Source: Chlorokybus atmophyticus (taxonomy: Eukaryota > Streptophyta > Chlorokybophyceae > Chlorokybales > Chlorokybaceae). From it: DNA of 64,000 nt. The notes under the pieces were generated by a model. That model did no database searches. It had not been told where the DNA came from and saw nothing but the letters and a program-made list of their open reading frames with translations. The position numbers and the translations under genes are program-made. Of the stretch, positions 26,303 through 38,100 are shown one piece after another. The stretch's first letter is position 1, and each line of letters opens with the position of its first letter. Location: positions 758,229 to 822,228 of the forward strand of contig RHPI01000797.1 in assembly GCA_009103225.1 (NCBI GenBank). The letters run 5' to 3'.

Positions 26303-27060
26303 CGCCTGACAAAATTTACGTCGATGTCACATCTAGAATTACTTGCAACACGTAAAGTTCTGGTCTCTACGGTAGTAGGGTAAAGTGCCCTTACTTCGGA
26401 CACTTATTGAAGGATAGGTCGCCACGGGCCCATCGCCGGTCCGTTTCCATCGTGGGATGGCTTGTTGGAACGCTGACTTTATGAGCTTTGCAACGAACTG
26501 TTCCGCTCAATTATTGGTTAACAATTGCGTTCACCACACCCTCTCAAAGGTGAGGGTGTGCTGAAGTCTCCGGAAAAAGTAACTTTGCCTAACTTCGGAT
26601 AAGGGCAGACTGACCGTGACTTGTTACAGGCGGTAGCAGGGTTATAGACCTATTTCCGCCGTAACTATTGCAATGGATGACCATTTAGCCAGCCCTTTTG
26701 AGGACCGATTATAGACAACAAGGCGGTCACATACAGCTAAAAATCACCGCAAACCGCCTTTTCTAACGCTATCCTTGGAGGTTTAAAGTTTGCAAGTAAC
26801 GTTGAAATTGCACTCTTGACTACGTTTGCGACGTTGATACTTTAGCATTTGAACTGAATCTTTATAGTTAGTGGTGTCTCGTCAATAGCTACAAGCCAAT
26901 AGCTACATAGCTACAAGCCAATAGCGCAACACAGAAGGTTTTACGCTTGACACCGCTGCTCGAACCGGCATAAGCTTCGCCTGCGGGGAATGCGTATGGC
27001 TTCTGACTGGGTAGTCTTACTCGTTGCTTTGCTGGTAGACGAGTGACGCACCGTCATTAA

Positions 27061-27438
27061 CGCCAAAGGTTGTTACAGTGTACTTTGGGTAAATGTCTAA
27101 AAAACGGAGTTCACCCTACTTCCGAAAGTGCACCGCTTCCCAATTAATTTCAAAAGGTTATTTAACCACCAGTAGTGCCCAACACTTCGGAAGCGCGGTA
27201 GAATACCCATTTTACACTTTTTTTATCTACGTGTTATCTATCATTTTAAGGTATAACTTAACAACTAGATCATCCGACAGCAATGTAAACATGTTTCATA
27301 TTTTATTTCTTAAAGTTGAGAATCTAATACACGGTAGCATTTCTCATTGGTTTTTTTCTTAACAAATAACGCGCTGTTATCAGCGCCAAAGGTGGGTACA
27401 GTGTACTTCAGGAAAATGTTTGCAAAACGGAGTTCACC
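27061..27438 (+). repeat. Diverged direct repeat of about 55 bp, 323 bp apart
   Basis: Copies at 27061-27115 and 27384-27438 share CGCCAAAGG, TACAGTGTACTT, AAATGT and AAAACGGAGTTCACC in the same order and spacing. Confidence 0.8.
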
Positions 27439-29355
27439 TTAATTTCAAGAGTTTCTACTAGTTTAAAAGGCTATTTACCGTAGTTATAAGTTATTCAGCA
27501 GCAGATGGCAAGTTCTTTGCAGTGGGCTTATTGGATGGATGCATGCAGTTTCAATAATATAATCAAAGGGACATAGTTAGAATTGTGTTATATTGATTGG
27601 CATCACATCAAATGTTGCAATTGCTATTACAGTAATCATTGTTGCTTGTGTTTGCATTAGCTATATTGCCATTGTAAGCTTCGGCTTTATTTTACACATG
27701 AATTGTATTTATATGTGTATAATTTGCACATCTACTCGTCAAGCGTTAGACCGTCCGCCAACATCGCTTACTCGAAGAAGTAAACACACGGCATCGATCT
27801 TCACACACAATTGCATGATCGCGAGGCTTGGGTCGCCGGCAGTGGTAGCTACTACGACGCCGCCATAAGTGGGAGCAGGCGTGGGTAAACCCTACAAACC
27901 GATTTTGATTTATATAAGATGCATGCGGCCGCGGTGTCAGGTTGCCCCATGGTAACTTGCTCACTGTGGCGCACGTGTGTGGGTGACGCGCTGTTATCTT
28001 TTTTGCCTCCTGCTACGCTGATTGTATGCTGAGGGGCCAAACACGCTCTTGCCCACTGCTCATATTTCATTGCTGTTGTCCCTGTTAGCCTAACGCCAAC
28101 CGTCATTTGCTATAACGCCGGTAAATGCTGAGTGGGCTTGCACGCCTTCCAAAGCATTCATAAGCATTACACGACCTATTATGGCAGCGTCTTTTGCTAC
28201 CATGGCCTGATTAGCTAAGCCCCGCGTTACAGTTATTAATTGCCCTGCCTGTTCAGCTCCGCCACCACACACTATGTGTACATGTGCTTTTTTGTTGGTT
28301 ATATGGCTTGTACTCCAAGTCAAGTCATTGTTGATGCTTATAATCAATGATGCTATAGATCTACATCAGTGTAACATCGGCGCCTTAACCATAAGACCAT
28401 AACAGCGACTTTTGCTGCTATAGGTAGAAGGATATAGCATTTATGCAGCCACGCCACATACATGTTACAATTGCGTACGCCCAAAAAGATGATGTAAAAA
28501 ATTCTTTATGATGGGAGACTTTTCCCACCTCCTACCGACAAATGCCTGTATCATAAAACGCGTTGTGAGATTAACAACAGCCTGCATCGCTGTGTTTAAC
28601 ACGTGCGGCACCGCCAATACCATCAGTACATCGTCACATAATGGTTGGGCTAGAGATTTAAGCTCGTACTTTTGTATTACAATGTTAAGAGCTATATACT
28701 AGGGTGATGTATCAAATGCTGTGTACTGAATTTAGTGTTTATAAAATTCTTGTTAGATGCATGTGCCATCTCGTGTATGATGTTAAAGTTAACATCATGC
28801 CTCATATTGCGTGCACGTAAAGTCATGCCAACGCTTTATAATGACATATCTATAGCAAAAAACTGATGGCTTAACCTTCTTATTGAGTACATGGTCGAAA
28901 TGTATAAGTTTTAAAGCGGATGCGCATCGTGGGGGTTCTCACACTAATATTGATATTTGTTCATTACACTCAACACCGCCACCACTTTGTTGAGTGGCCC
29001 AAGTTTGATATAACACTGACATCGTCATGATGTTTGTACCGAGATAACCCTGTTATAGAGACACTTCAAACAGCACTCATTGTTGCGTTGCTGCCGCAAA
29101 AGATATTAAACATTCAAGGAATCAACATTGCTATTGATGTTGGCCGATCGTATGCTTTGCGATTCTTAAAACAAGGGTTTGGCTTAAGGCTTGCTGTAAC
29201 ATTGCAATATGCGGGCAAAGAGCGTTCCCCGCATAACAATAAAAATGTGCTTCTTGCACATGTTTGATTGAGTTTTACAGTAGCGCAACCATTCCTGCCG
29301 ATCCCTGCACCAACACTTCAGCCGGCACGAGGCGCGCGACAACCGGAGTTGACAA

Positions 29356-29445
29356 AGCGCAAGAAGGATGCCAACCATCCCATCACCAACACACTCGTCG
29401 CATTGACAGTCGAGACCCACGGCACGCTATGTCAGGCGTTTGCGG
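29356..29445 (+). pseudogene. Possible retroelement coding relic A
   Basis: The frame reads KRKKDANHPITNTLVALTVE, then THGTLCQAF. The LTxETHGTL core recurs at 47557-47582 with 21 of 26 bases identical. A Val/Met-Glu-Thr-His/Tyr-Gly motif is common near the C-terminus of reverse transcriptases of non-LTR elements, but no other domain is left, so the origin is an inference. Confidence 0.3.
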
Positions 29446-30059
29446 ACATTGCTGACACGTGCGCATTGAGAACATCGGCAACAAGTGGACTACCCAGTCG
29501 GAAAGCACAGCATCGAGCCCGTGCAATATTAAGCAGGCTGCCGTGAGCCATTGATTAAGCATCTGGTGTTGTGGCTCATTGCGTAGCATTGATCAGCCAA
29601 TTTTGTCCGTATGTGTATCCAGCGTGTAATGGTGTCCATTCGTGATGGGCTGTCGGCATGAGATATGTCATGGTGTGTCAGCTCGGTTAGCTCACTAAGC
29701 TGTGCTGATCGTGTGCTGACGTGTGAAAGTGTATGAGGTGTTCAATGTGTTCAAGATCAGGCTTGTGCTGACGCGTGCTCTGTCATATCGCTGTGCTAGA
29801 GGCCGGCGGTGGCATTGGCTTTGCGGGCGGAGTTGTTGGCGTGAGTGAGGCGGCGGGGGCAGGGGCGGCGGCGGGCGATGGCGAGTATGGGTGACGCTAC
29901 TAGTGGGGGAGTGGGTGTGGCGGTCGGGCCAAAGGAGGTTAAGCGCGAAGAGTTCCGTGCGACGCTGGCAGATAGCATGACTACGTAAATTGTGGGAAGT
30001 TAGGTGCGACATCTGCGGGCGGTGGAACGCTTATAGAGGCGTTCCATCGCTCGCAGCGG

Positions 30060-30090
30060 GTCCCCCGTCTCCACGGTGGAGGCGGGGGAC
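30060..30090. repeat. GC-rich hairpin
   Basis: Arms GTCCCCCGTCTCCAC and GTGGAGGCGGGGGAC pair with one G-T pair around a single base. Confidence 0.85.
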
Positions 30091-31414
30091 TCGCTGGATG
30101 CAGCAAGTGAACATGGTTCAACATATGGGAGGTGGCAACCTAGGGCTATCAACCAATTCTGATGCGGGCGGTCATAATCGCCCTGTCTATTGGCGTCAAG
30201 GTTCTTGCCAGCACGCATGAATGGTGGCGCGGCTATAAACAGCGGAGTGGGGCAGAGGCGGAGCAGCGCCAGCAGCTGCCTCCGCTGGCATGTGTGCATG
30301 TGGGCTTTGCGGGTGCGCGTTGAGATTCTGGCGGCTACATGTCGCCTCGGTAGTCTAATTGAATTATGTTGAATAAGGCAGCACCGCGAACTCGCTTGTG
30401 GGTTGTTTCCACCTCACGGCAAAATGCAATGAAAGCATCACTGTCGTCACTGTTGTTTAAACAGGCAATTAAACCTGTTCACCCCTCTCGAGTCGCGTCA
30501 GAGGCGATCTTCATCGCTCATTACTCATTTCAGCGCACAACCTACCCTAACAGAGAGCAAATCTCACTACTATGCTTTCCGACTGTGCCGTAGCGCCAAC
30601 TGTCCGGATTCCTCGCCATTTATCAACAATGGGTAGTTACTGGCACACGGTGTGCGCGCTGCAGCGGGCGCAGGGGATCTCCATCTTAGAGCGCGGGGCG
30701 GCGGCGGTGGCAGCAGTCCCGGGGTAGGGCCTAATGTAATCGACTGCACCGACCATGCAAACTGACACATCGTTGGCGGCCGCAGGCGCTTAGTGTTGCC
30801 TGTGCAGTCGTGTGGATGAGCATGGTTGGCATTATACATTGACTCTTGCCATATTCTCATGTAATTGGACCGTTGTTGTTTATGGTGCTGATGATCCCTA
30901 CCGTACTTATCCTAGCAGACTCCCCCCGCCTCCCTTGCCCGAATATAGTCTCCGCAAATCAAGCCGTGATTAGGGGATTGTATACTGAAACAACTTACCG
31001 TAGTGTTCCAAATCTTCTTAAAAGAGGCCTCCAAAATATGAGCTTGGTTTTTGTTAAAACCATGTTCAGTGCTTAGTCACTGAATGCACAAGTTTGCCCG
31101 CCAGAAAGTTACTTAAATATTCGTAAAAAAGCCGCGCGGAGATAGTTTTTCCTCAAACATTTCATAAAATTTCGGTATTATATGGAAGGATTGTGTAAAA
31201 AGTGGGACACCTATGGGGTAAACGACATTTATGTCACTACACAATCAAACTGCATGCGCCGTCCAGCTCACAAGCAGGGGGCCGCAGTTCAGCACTTGCT
31301 TCTCTGCACTTATTTTTTAACATTGACAATTATCTACAATAATAAATTTTCAGCAAGTAATTTGCGTGTGTTGTAGAGTAATATTGTTTTAACTTTATTT
31401 GTCGACAACAACGT

Positions 31415-31486
31415 GTACCTGTAGTATAGTGGTAAGTATCTCCGCCTGTCACGCGGAAGACCCGGGTTCAATTCCCGGCAGGTGCG
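31415..31486 (+). tRNA. trnD-GUC: tRNA-Asp (GUC), copy 2
   Basis: All 72 bases are identical to the copy at 25781, including acceptor stem, A and B boxes, GTC anticodon and discriminator G. A TTTTT terminator follows at about 31502. The flanks differ apart from a few bases. Confidence 0.97.
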
Positions 31487-32789
31487 TGCACGCACGGAAC
31501 CTTTTTGGCCCCAGCTTGCTCATGGGCCATGGCCGAACACGTACACCCCGGCGATGACTTGCGCGCACAGGCAGGCAGCGGCGGCGGTCAGCGCTTGCTT
31601 ACACATAGGCTGGTACCAACCTGCCACGCTCGCTACTCCCACCGCAATACCCAGCTCAGCAAGCACAATTCTTGTTGCAGTGGGTCTGACGTTGCGTTCG
31701 CTGTGAGAGGTGCACGAGAAAGCTGCGCATGCCCTTGCCGCAAGCCTTTGGGCCTCGCCTCAAAGTCTCCCCCCCTGCTCAGCCGAATCGCCTCAGTATC
31801 GTTCGTCTTCTGCATGCCAGCAAGAGAAGCTTACACGAGGTAAGTAGGCTACCTTGAAATGAGCAACCACTGGTAACATTGTTTCTTCACAGCTGCCTAT
31901 GATCTTGTTGCTACCACCCAAGCTTGAAAGAAAAATATAGACAAGATGTTGTTAGCTTGCCGGTGATATATATATATACCCTTGCATGTGTCGTTATTGA
32001 GAGGATGAGCTGAGTCAGGTGCGCGTGGAAGTTCAACGGCACAACACTGATTGCTAGCACTTTTGTCAGTCTCAGGGCTTGCTGTAAACATGAAAGTGTG
32101 CAATAACCCGCATATCGTTGCTCGCGATTGCCCTGTGAGCTGCTGCATGCATTGCTGCTGCATTGGCGTAGCACACACGCAGCTGCATAGCTGTCACTTG
32201 CACACATGTAGTTCTGCCGCCCAACTGTACAGCTGCATCAAAACAGCCGCACCGCTGCGCAGCTATACTACCTGTGTAGCTGCATGTGCAGTGTGCGGCC
32301 GCATACTGCACATGCAGCTACAGATAGCTGGACAGCTCAGCGGCTGCACACAGCTGCGCATTGCGCATGGCAACTGAGCGATTGCACTGGCCCAGCCTGG
32401 CAGGCGCACTTCACGGCAACAATATGACACCACAGCTGTAGACAGGTACACAGCATAGTGGTGTGCGCGCAACCAATGATTGCAAGCTGCGGCTGCACAG
32501 CTGTACACACTACAGAGCTGAACAACTGTGGTCTTCAGCTCCGCTGCACAGTGCATGGCGAGCTTCTCCTGGCACAGCTGCACACAAGGTACGCAACATG
32601 TGGTGTGCATGCACGCTGCTGCACTACCACCGGTGGCAAGCTCAAGCGGTCGTGCCAATATGCTCAGTAGCGTGTACTATGCCCAGCTGAACTCGCACAC
32701 CTGAGCAGCTGCACTGGCATAGTTGGCAAAGCTGAGCAGGAGCAGCCAGCAGCACTAGCACTAGCGCCACCAGCACCACCTCGGCCGCT
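31487..32789. other. Intergenic region with palindromes and CAGCTG sites
   Basis: No assigned gene. A minus-strand frame near 31.5-31.7 kb contains a hydrophobic segment (LAELGIAVGVASVAGW) that could be a small membrane-protein exon, but no start or partner exon was found. 32.1-32.7 kb is dense in CAGCTG. Confidence 0.4.
32276..32321. repeat. 46-bp near-perfect palindrome
   Basis: Arms GTAGCTGCATGTGCAGT and its complement flank TGCGGCCGCA, with one mismatched pair over 23. Confidence 0.93.
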
Positions 32790-32924
32790 GTGCCGGGTGG
32801 GACCAGGTTTATGATGCCATCAGCAGCAGAGCTTGTAATACAGCAGAGTCTGCTTGCTGTTGCGGCTTCTCCTGCCTCCTGCTACTCGCCCTGCTTGCGC
32901 TGCCACCTGATTGAACCAGCAATG

Positions 32925-34324
32925 TCAGTGACAACACGAAGGCCAACAACTGCAGCTGCAGCAGTAAGAACGACAACGACAATGTCGCCAACACTCAGTC
33001 AAAGGCGACGGGTATGCGTGCGTGGCAGAGCAGCAGTAAGCTTAGCGACAGGGACAAACAAGTCTGCTGCGGAGAGTGAAAGCAAGGTGGCACCTGCTGC
33101 GGTGGATGTTGTTGATGTTGTTGTCGTCTAGTGTCGAGTATTGATGGTGAAGGCGTTGTTGGGACAGACTGAAGAGGTGGAGCGGGCGTTGAGACAGGAG
33201 GCGCTACTCAACCCGACAAGTTTCGACGCGTTGCTACGGGTGAGAGAGCCCAATTCAAAAGCACGTGTGTTTGTGTCGCATGCCAGTATGAGAGCTGCAT
33301 GTTTTTGCTCTCAACTCATGTTGCGTGCCCCAGCTGACGTTGACGCCTGATGCAGCATGTTGGCTCCGTCTTATGTGCATGACTTCTCTTGTGTATGTGC
33401 GCATGCAGACATGCTGATGGTTGTACGCGTATGTGTGCGCATGCTTGTGTGTGTCAGCGTGGATGTGCATGTGGACACACTTGTGTGCGTTCGTGCGTGT
33501 ACTCACCTGCATGCACGCATGCAGGTACGCGTATACATGTACATGCGTGTGTGCATGCGACCAAGTAATGTAGGATGCATGCTTTTGTGTTTCAGGCAGG
33601 CGTGTGGTGCACGATGCACGCGCCGAGGGGCCAGCTGTACGGTCGTGCTGGGAGGCGATGCGCGCTTGAAGACGCCGAGCGCTTCCTCGCGCGTGCAATA
33701 GCGGCACGTGTTATGTTATGCTGTTTCCAATAGCGCACACCCACAGTGTTATTTACAACGCTGCATTGCTCTCACATGTGGTCCTCACTTTGCTGTGCGG
33801 GATACAACAGGTGGACAACAGCAAGACTGTTGCTTATGCCGCTCTGGCAATCAACCTGTTTAACCAGGTGCAACATATGCTGTTGTTGTTGTTGTTGCTG
33901 CTGCTGTTGCAGTTGCTGTTGTGATTGTGGTGGTTGTGGTGGTTGTTGTTGTGGTGGTCCAGCAATGTGCATGGTATCGACACACTTGTAGGGTAGAGGG
34001 AGGGAGCTGGAGGGAGCGGCGGTCATCAACGACATGATGAACACGATTCACGCTGAACCGTGCTCAGCCTTGAAAATGCCTGAAGCTGAGCGACAACTCA
34101 TCACACAAGCCCTTCAGGTGCGAAACTATGTTGCCCACATGTCTGTTGTGGTTGCGAAAGTCAGGATGAGTGCTTTTGCAAACATTCATGCATGCGTGCG
34201 TGTGCGTGGATGTGTGTCTGTTCCTGCTCAGATGTGTAAAGGCGTTTTGGACGAGGCCGGCTTGCCTGTTGATAATAGCGATTCTCGTACGCGTGTGGAA
34301 AGCAGCAGCCTTGAGTGGGGTTGA
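32925..34324 (+). CDS. Hypothetical multi-exon helical protein with a possible organelle presequence
   Basis: I do not recognise the family. Well-supported exons are 33811-33867 (VDNSKTVAYAALAINLFNQ), 33992-34117 (GRGRELEGAAVINDMMNTIH...) and 34232-34324 (MCKGVLDEAGLPVDN..., stop TGA). All are in phase 0 with good GT/AG borders. An exon ending at 33239 (KALLGQTEEVERALRQEALL...) precedes them. It may be joined, through an intron of about 120 bases, to a Thr/Arg/Ala-rich leader starting near 32925 (MSVTTRRPTTAAAAVRTTTT) that resembles a chloroplast or mitochondrial transit peptide. The exon around 33596-33710 is open in two frames: one gives LEDAERFLARAIAAR, the other LKTPSASSR. The choice is open. 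The mature protein looks all-helical. Confidence 0.45.
33874..33927 (+). repeat. (GTT/GCT)n microsatellite
   Basis: Imperfect GTT/GCT trinucleotide run within an intron of the hypothetical gene. Confidence 0.85.
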
Positions 34325-35174
34325 ATGGAAGCTAGAGACATACCACATAAGGTCACAAGGGCATGCTGATGCAATGCTGTGAGCATGACAACGCACAAGC
34401 ACATCGACCGCCTCATCTCTGTACTACTACCCGTTACCAATTGTGTTGGGTCACACACATAGTCAATCAGCCTCATTCACAGTGAAGCATCTCACTCCAC
34501 ACATCCCAGCATCCTATATTGTACAACCACAGCCATAGCCAACCTCATAAACCTGACAAAACCCAACCCATGACTACACTTGCCAGAAACAAACGTACAT
34601 TCAAGGCAGCAGTTGTATGCTTAGGAAACTCGCTGGAGCAACGAGAATTCCAACTTTCGAACAGCAAAGTCAACTCGTGCCAGCTCAAATGACGGAGAGA
34701 CACACACTGCGAATCGTATGCTGTATACAAGTATGTCGACGTTGACATTGTTTTCTCTGGCTTGTATTATGCTCTCTTGGCACGAAGACCTTGCCCGCGA
34801 CCATTGTATGCGCAGCAGTGGAACCTAGAGAACATACTCGCAGCACACTTGCAAAACCTGTCCCGAACCCACAACCAACCCTTCCGTCGTCGGTATGGTT
34901 GACGAGCTTACCATCCATATTGGGCTGGATTCAATTTTACAATACAGTCTTTGCCTAATCAACAACTGCTGCGGTGGCGGCTGCCATGCAATGCCCCAAA
35001 CCTTGATTGCCCTTATGCATGCATGCATCACCACCTTGAGACACATAGCAAAGGTCATCCTCACAATCATTGCTGTAAACCACCCCTCAACACCCCGCCC
35101 CCTTGTCACCCCAGCCAGAACCACACCCACCACAACCTAACGACATCCATCCACCCCACCACCTCCCTCCTCCA
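34325..35174. other. Convergent intergenic region
   Basis: Between the hypothetical plus-strand gene and the TBC gene. Nothing recognisable. Confidence 0.5.
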
Positions 35175-38100
35175 TCACGTTGCCCGCCCAATATCCTGCC
35201 TTAGCTCCATGAAGTCCTGCTGCGACGAAGACGCTGGCAACTTGACGGGCGATACGCGTCCGAAGGAAAGGATCGTGTTGTTGTTGTCCCCTCCGCTGCT
35301 GGTCGGGCGAGGCAAAGGGGAGGTCTCTCTGCTGCTGAGGGGAAGGGGGGCGGGTGGTCGGGACGCGGACGAGGGGCGCTCGGGGGTGGTCGACGATGTG
35401 TCGCGAAGGGGCCAAGTGGGCAACCAACTCTGCGTGCAACAATGACAAGTGTCAAAGTTGATGCTCTGCATATGCTGTGCAGATGACACGTCTATGGCAT
35501 ATTTCGCCGTGTGTGGCGAATGCAGCTTGTGTCTGTTGGTGACTCAACATACAGTTGGCTAAAACACACAGCGTACAGCATATTTGACTCCCTTGTGCTA
35601 ATCTCTGAGTACACACGCAAATACGTAAGATACCATACAAATGGTCGCCTTTGGCCAGATGCATTTGAGGTGCAAACACGATACATGTGGTGATCAATGC
35701 ATGCTGAATGCATAGACCATGAATGTGAGCAACAAGAAGCTGACGCACGTACCGTGAGAGACCGTCGCAGGCTGTGGTTGACGGGCTCGCCTTCGCTCTC
35801 ACTACGCTGCGAACGAGTGAACATCACAGGACTGAACTCGCAAGGAGGAGTCGCCAACACGTCAGCTCCATTGCCCCCACGCGGTTGCCAGCTACCACTG
35901 ATGCCTACGCTACTTTCCATATCTTTGTTATTATTGTTGTTGTTGTTGTTTCTGCCAAAATGCAGCCAGCTCATGGCACGGGCAATGCGCGAGGACGGGG
36001 AGAGGTCCCCTCCGGGGCTCAGCGGTGTGACGGGCGAGCCGACCGACGAGTTGGACGTGCTGTACATGGCTATCCGCGCCTCGAGCTCCTCAATCTTGTT
36101 GCAGCAGTCATTCAATCGCTCCTGATTGATGGTCGGATTAAAAAGCATACGCAAAGTCAACATCGACATGGCTGCAGCGTGCATGCACGCATACGCATGC
36201 GCACATGCTCGCACACATGACAACGAACAGAACACGCATGCACACTCAGATGCGTGCACTCACGCACACGCTCTCGCACAAACCTGCAGCATGCCATTGA
36301 GGGCTTTCTGCGCTTGAGCCTCGTCGCGAGCCTCTTCAGCACGTCTGAGAGTGTTCTCCAGCCGCGCAGTCAGCTCGTGATTCAGCTGCTCCTTGTCCAT
36401 GAGCGACGACCGAAGCACAGCCACCTGCTTACACACACGTCATGCTTACACGACATAAGAGCTGTTGTCACGTGATGCAAGCCACAAACAACTTCTCCTA
36501 CTTACTTGTGACTCCATGTCATGCAACCGGTTCTTCGAGTGCGCAAGCTCCATTTCCAGTGCCTCGGCGCGCATACGCAGCTGCGTTTCCACAACTGCAG
36601 ATGATAGGACATGCGCAAGGTTGCATTGGGCACGCCGTGTGTGGTATTGACTGGCTATGCACGTGTGTGAGAAGCTCACTCGCCTGTTGCGCCCGCAACA
36701 GCACCCAGACTGCTGCCCCTGTAGTGGCGCGGGGAGCGAAGGGGAGTCCTTGACTTCACTGCTTGAAGCACCTTGTGTAACACCCACAAGCACACACACG
36801 CACACACACACACACACGCGCGCGCACACACACACGCACATATGCACGCTGTTGGTAATCTCCATGCCACAAAATTCTGCACATGTGCTGTTGAGAACCA
36901 CATGTCCTGCGTGAATGTTGATGTTGATGAGCATGCGACATGACAACGTCGTCTGGCTGTACCTGAGGGCGGTGGATGGCGCGAAGCTCGTCGATTCTCG
37001 TGGTCGTGAGGCCATTGAAGTCTGTGCACGCAATCTGCATCAGCTGCGTGCTGTCAAATGCGCCGGCAGCCATTGATTGAATCCGCTCGATTGTGTCAGC
37101 AAAGTCGCGCGCAGTCAGAAGCGCATCCGCTGCAGCCACAAGAACTTCCACAAGTGAACAACCTCACGGTGGAAGCAGCGCTTGTGCACACACGTACGCC
37201 AACACGCACCCGAGCACACAGACGTGCGCACATGCACACACCCACAAGCCCACCCCCGGCCCCACCCCACCCTCACACGCACACGTATCCACATGCACAC
37301 ACGCGCACCTTGCGATTGGATAAGTGCAAGGATGACCTTAAAAAACGTTGCCCTTCCGCTTTTCTGGAAGAGTACTTCGTCCCACACGCGTAGCGTCGTC
37401 TCCCACGGCAGCGCGCCGACGAACGCCGTCAGGAACCAGCCGCCGGTCACGTGCGCCACGTTCACGCCGAGCGCCTCAAAACGGGCGGCGAGCGAGGGCA
37501 AGTAATCGTACAGAAGGGAAGAAAGGACCAGGTTGTCTACCTGTGTGTCATACAAGAATGGTTGCAAGCCTGTATGCCAGCAACACATGTGCTGCCAATG
37601 CTGTACAACTGTATTTGTATATGCATACGGTGGCGTACGTAGCATGGTACTGTGCCTGCAGCGTAAGTGTAAACATGTGCGCGCGCATGTGTGTGAGTGA
37701 GTGCATGTGCATATGCATATGTGGGGTGAGTATGCGTGTGGGGGTGCGCGCGTGCATGTGCATATGTGCGCATGACACATTGCGTTTTCAATATTCATGT
37801 ATATTGTAAACATACATGCATGCCTGCGCTTGGGCAGCCAAGCGGAAAGATCCGCCTACTTGCCTGTGTCTCAACCATGTCGGGAAGGAAGTACCCGGAC
37901 AGGTACTCATCTACTAGGGCATCCAACATCCAAAACGCCTCCTCTTCATTGAATAACAACAGCAATGCTGCCGCCAAAAAATTCATTCCCTGACACAGCC
38001 ACAATCTCAATCTTCTAGTCCAGATCTACGGAGTGCCACAGCGCCTACCTGACAGTAGCCTGTGTCCTGATTGTGCCTCGCATAAGCCATAAGCACCCTT

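Larger units (their letters stand above)
26303..31414. other. 5.1-kb gene-poor stretch
   Basis: No phase-consistent exon chain. It contains a diverged 55-bp direct repeat (27061 and 27384), a short retroelement-like coding relic near 29.4 kb and a GC-rich hairpin at 30060-30090. Confidence 0.55.

Noticed and set aside
31633-31815. Small protein near tRNA-Asp copy 2
   Set aside because: Hydrophobic stretch is suggestive, but the reading frame, start and splice partners could not be fixed.
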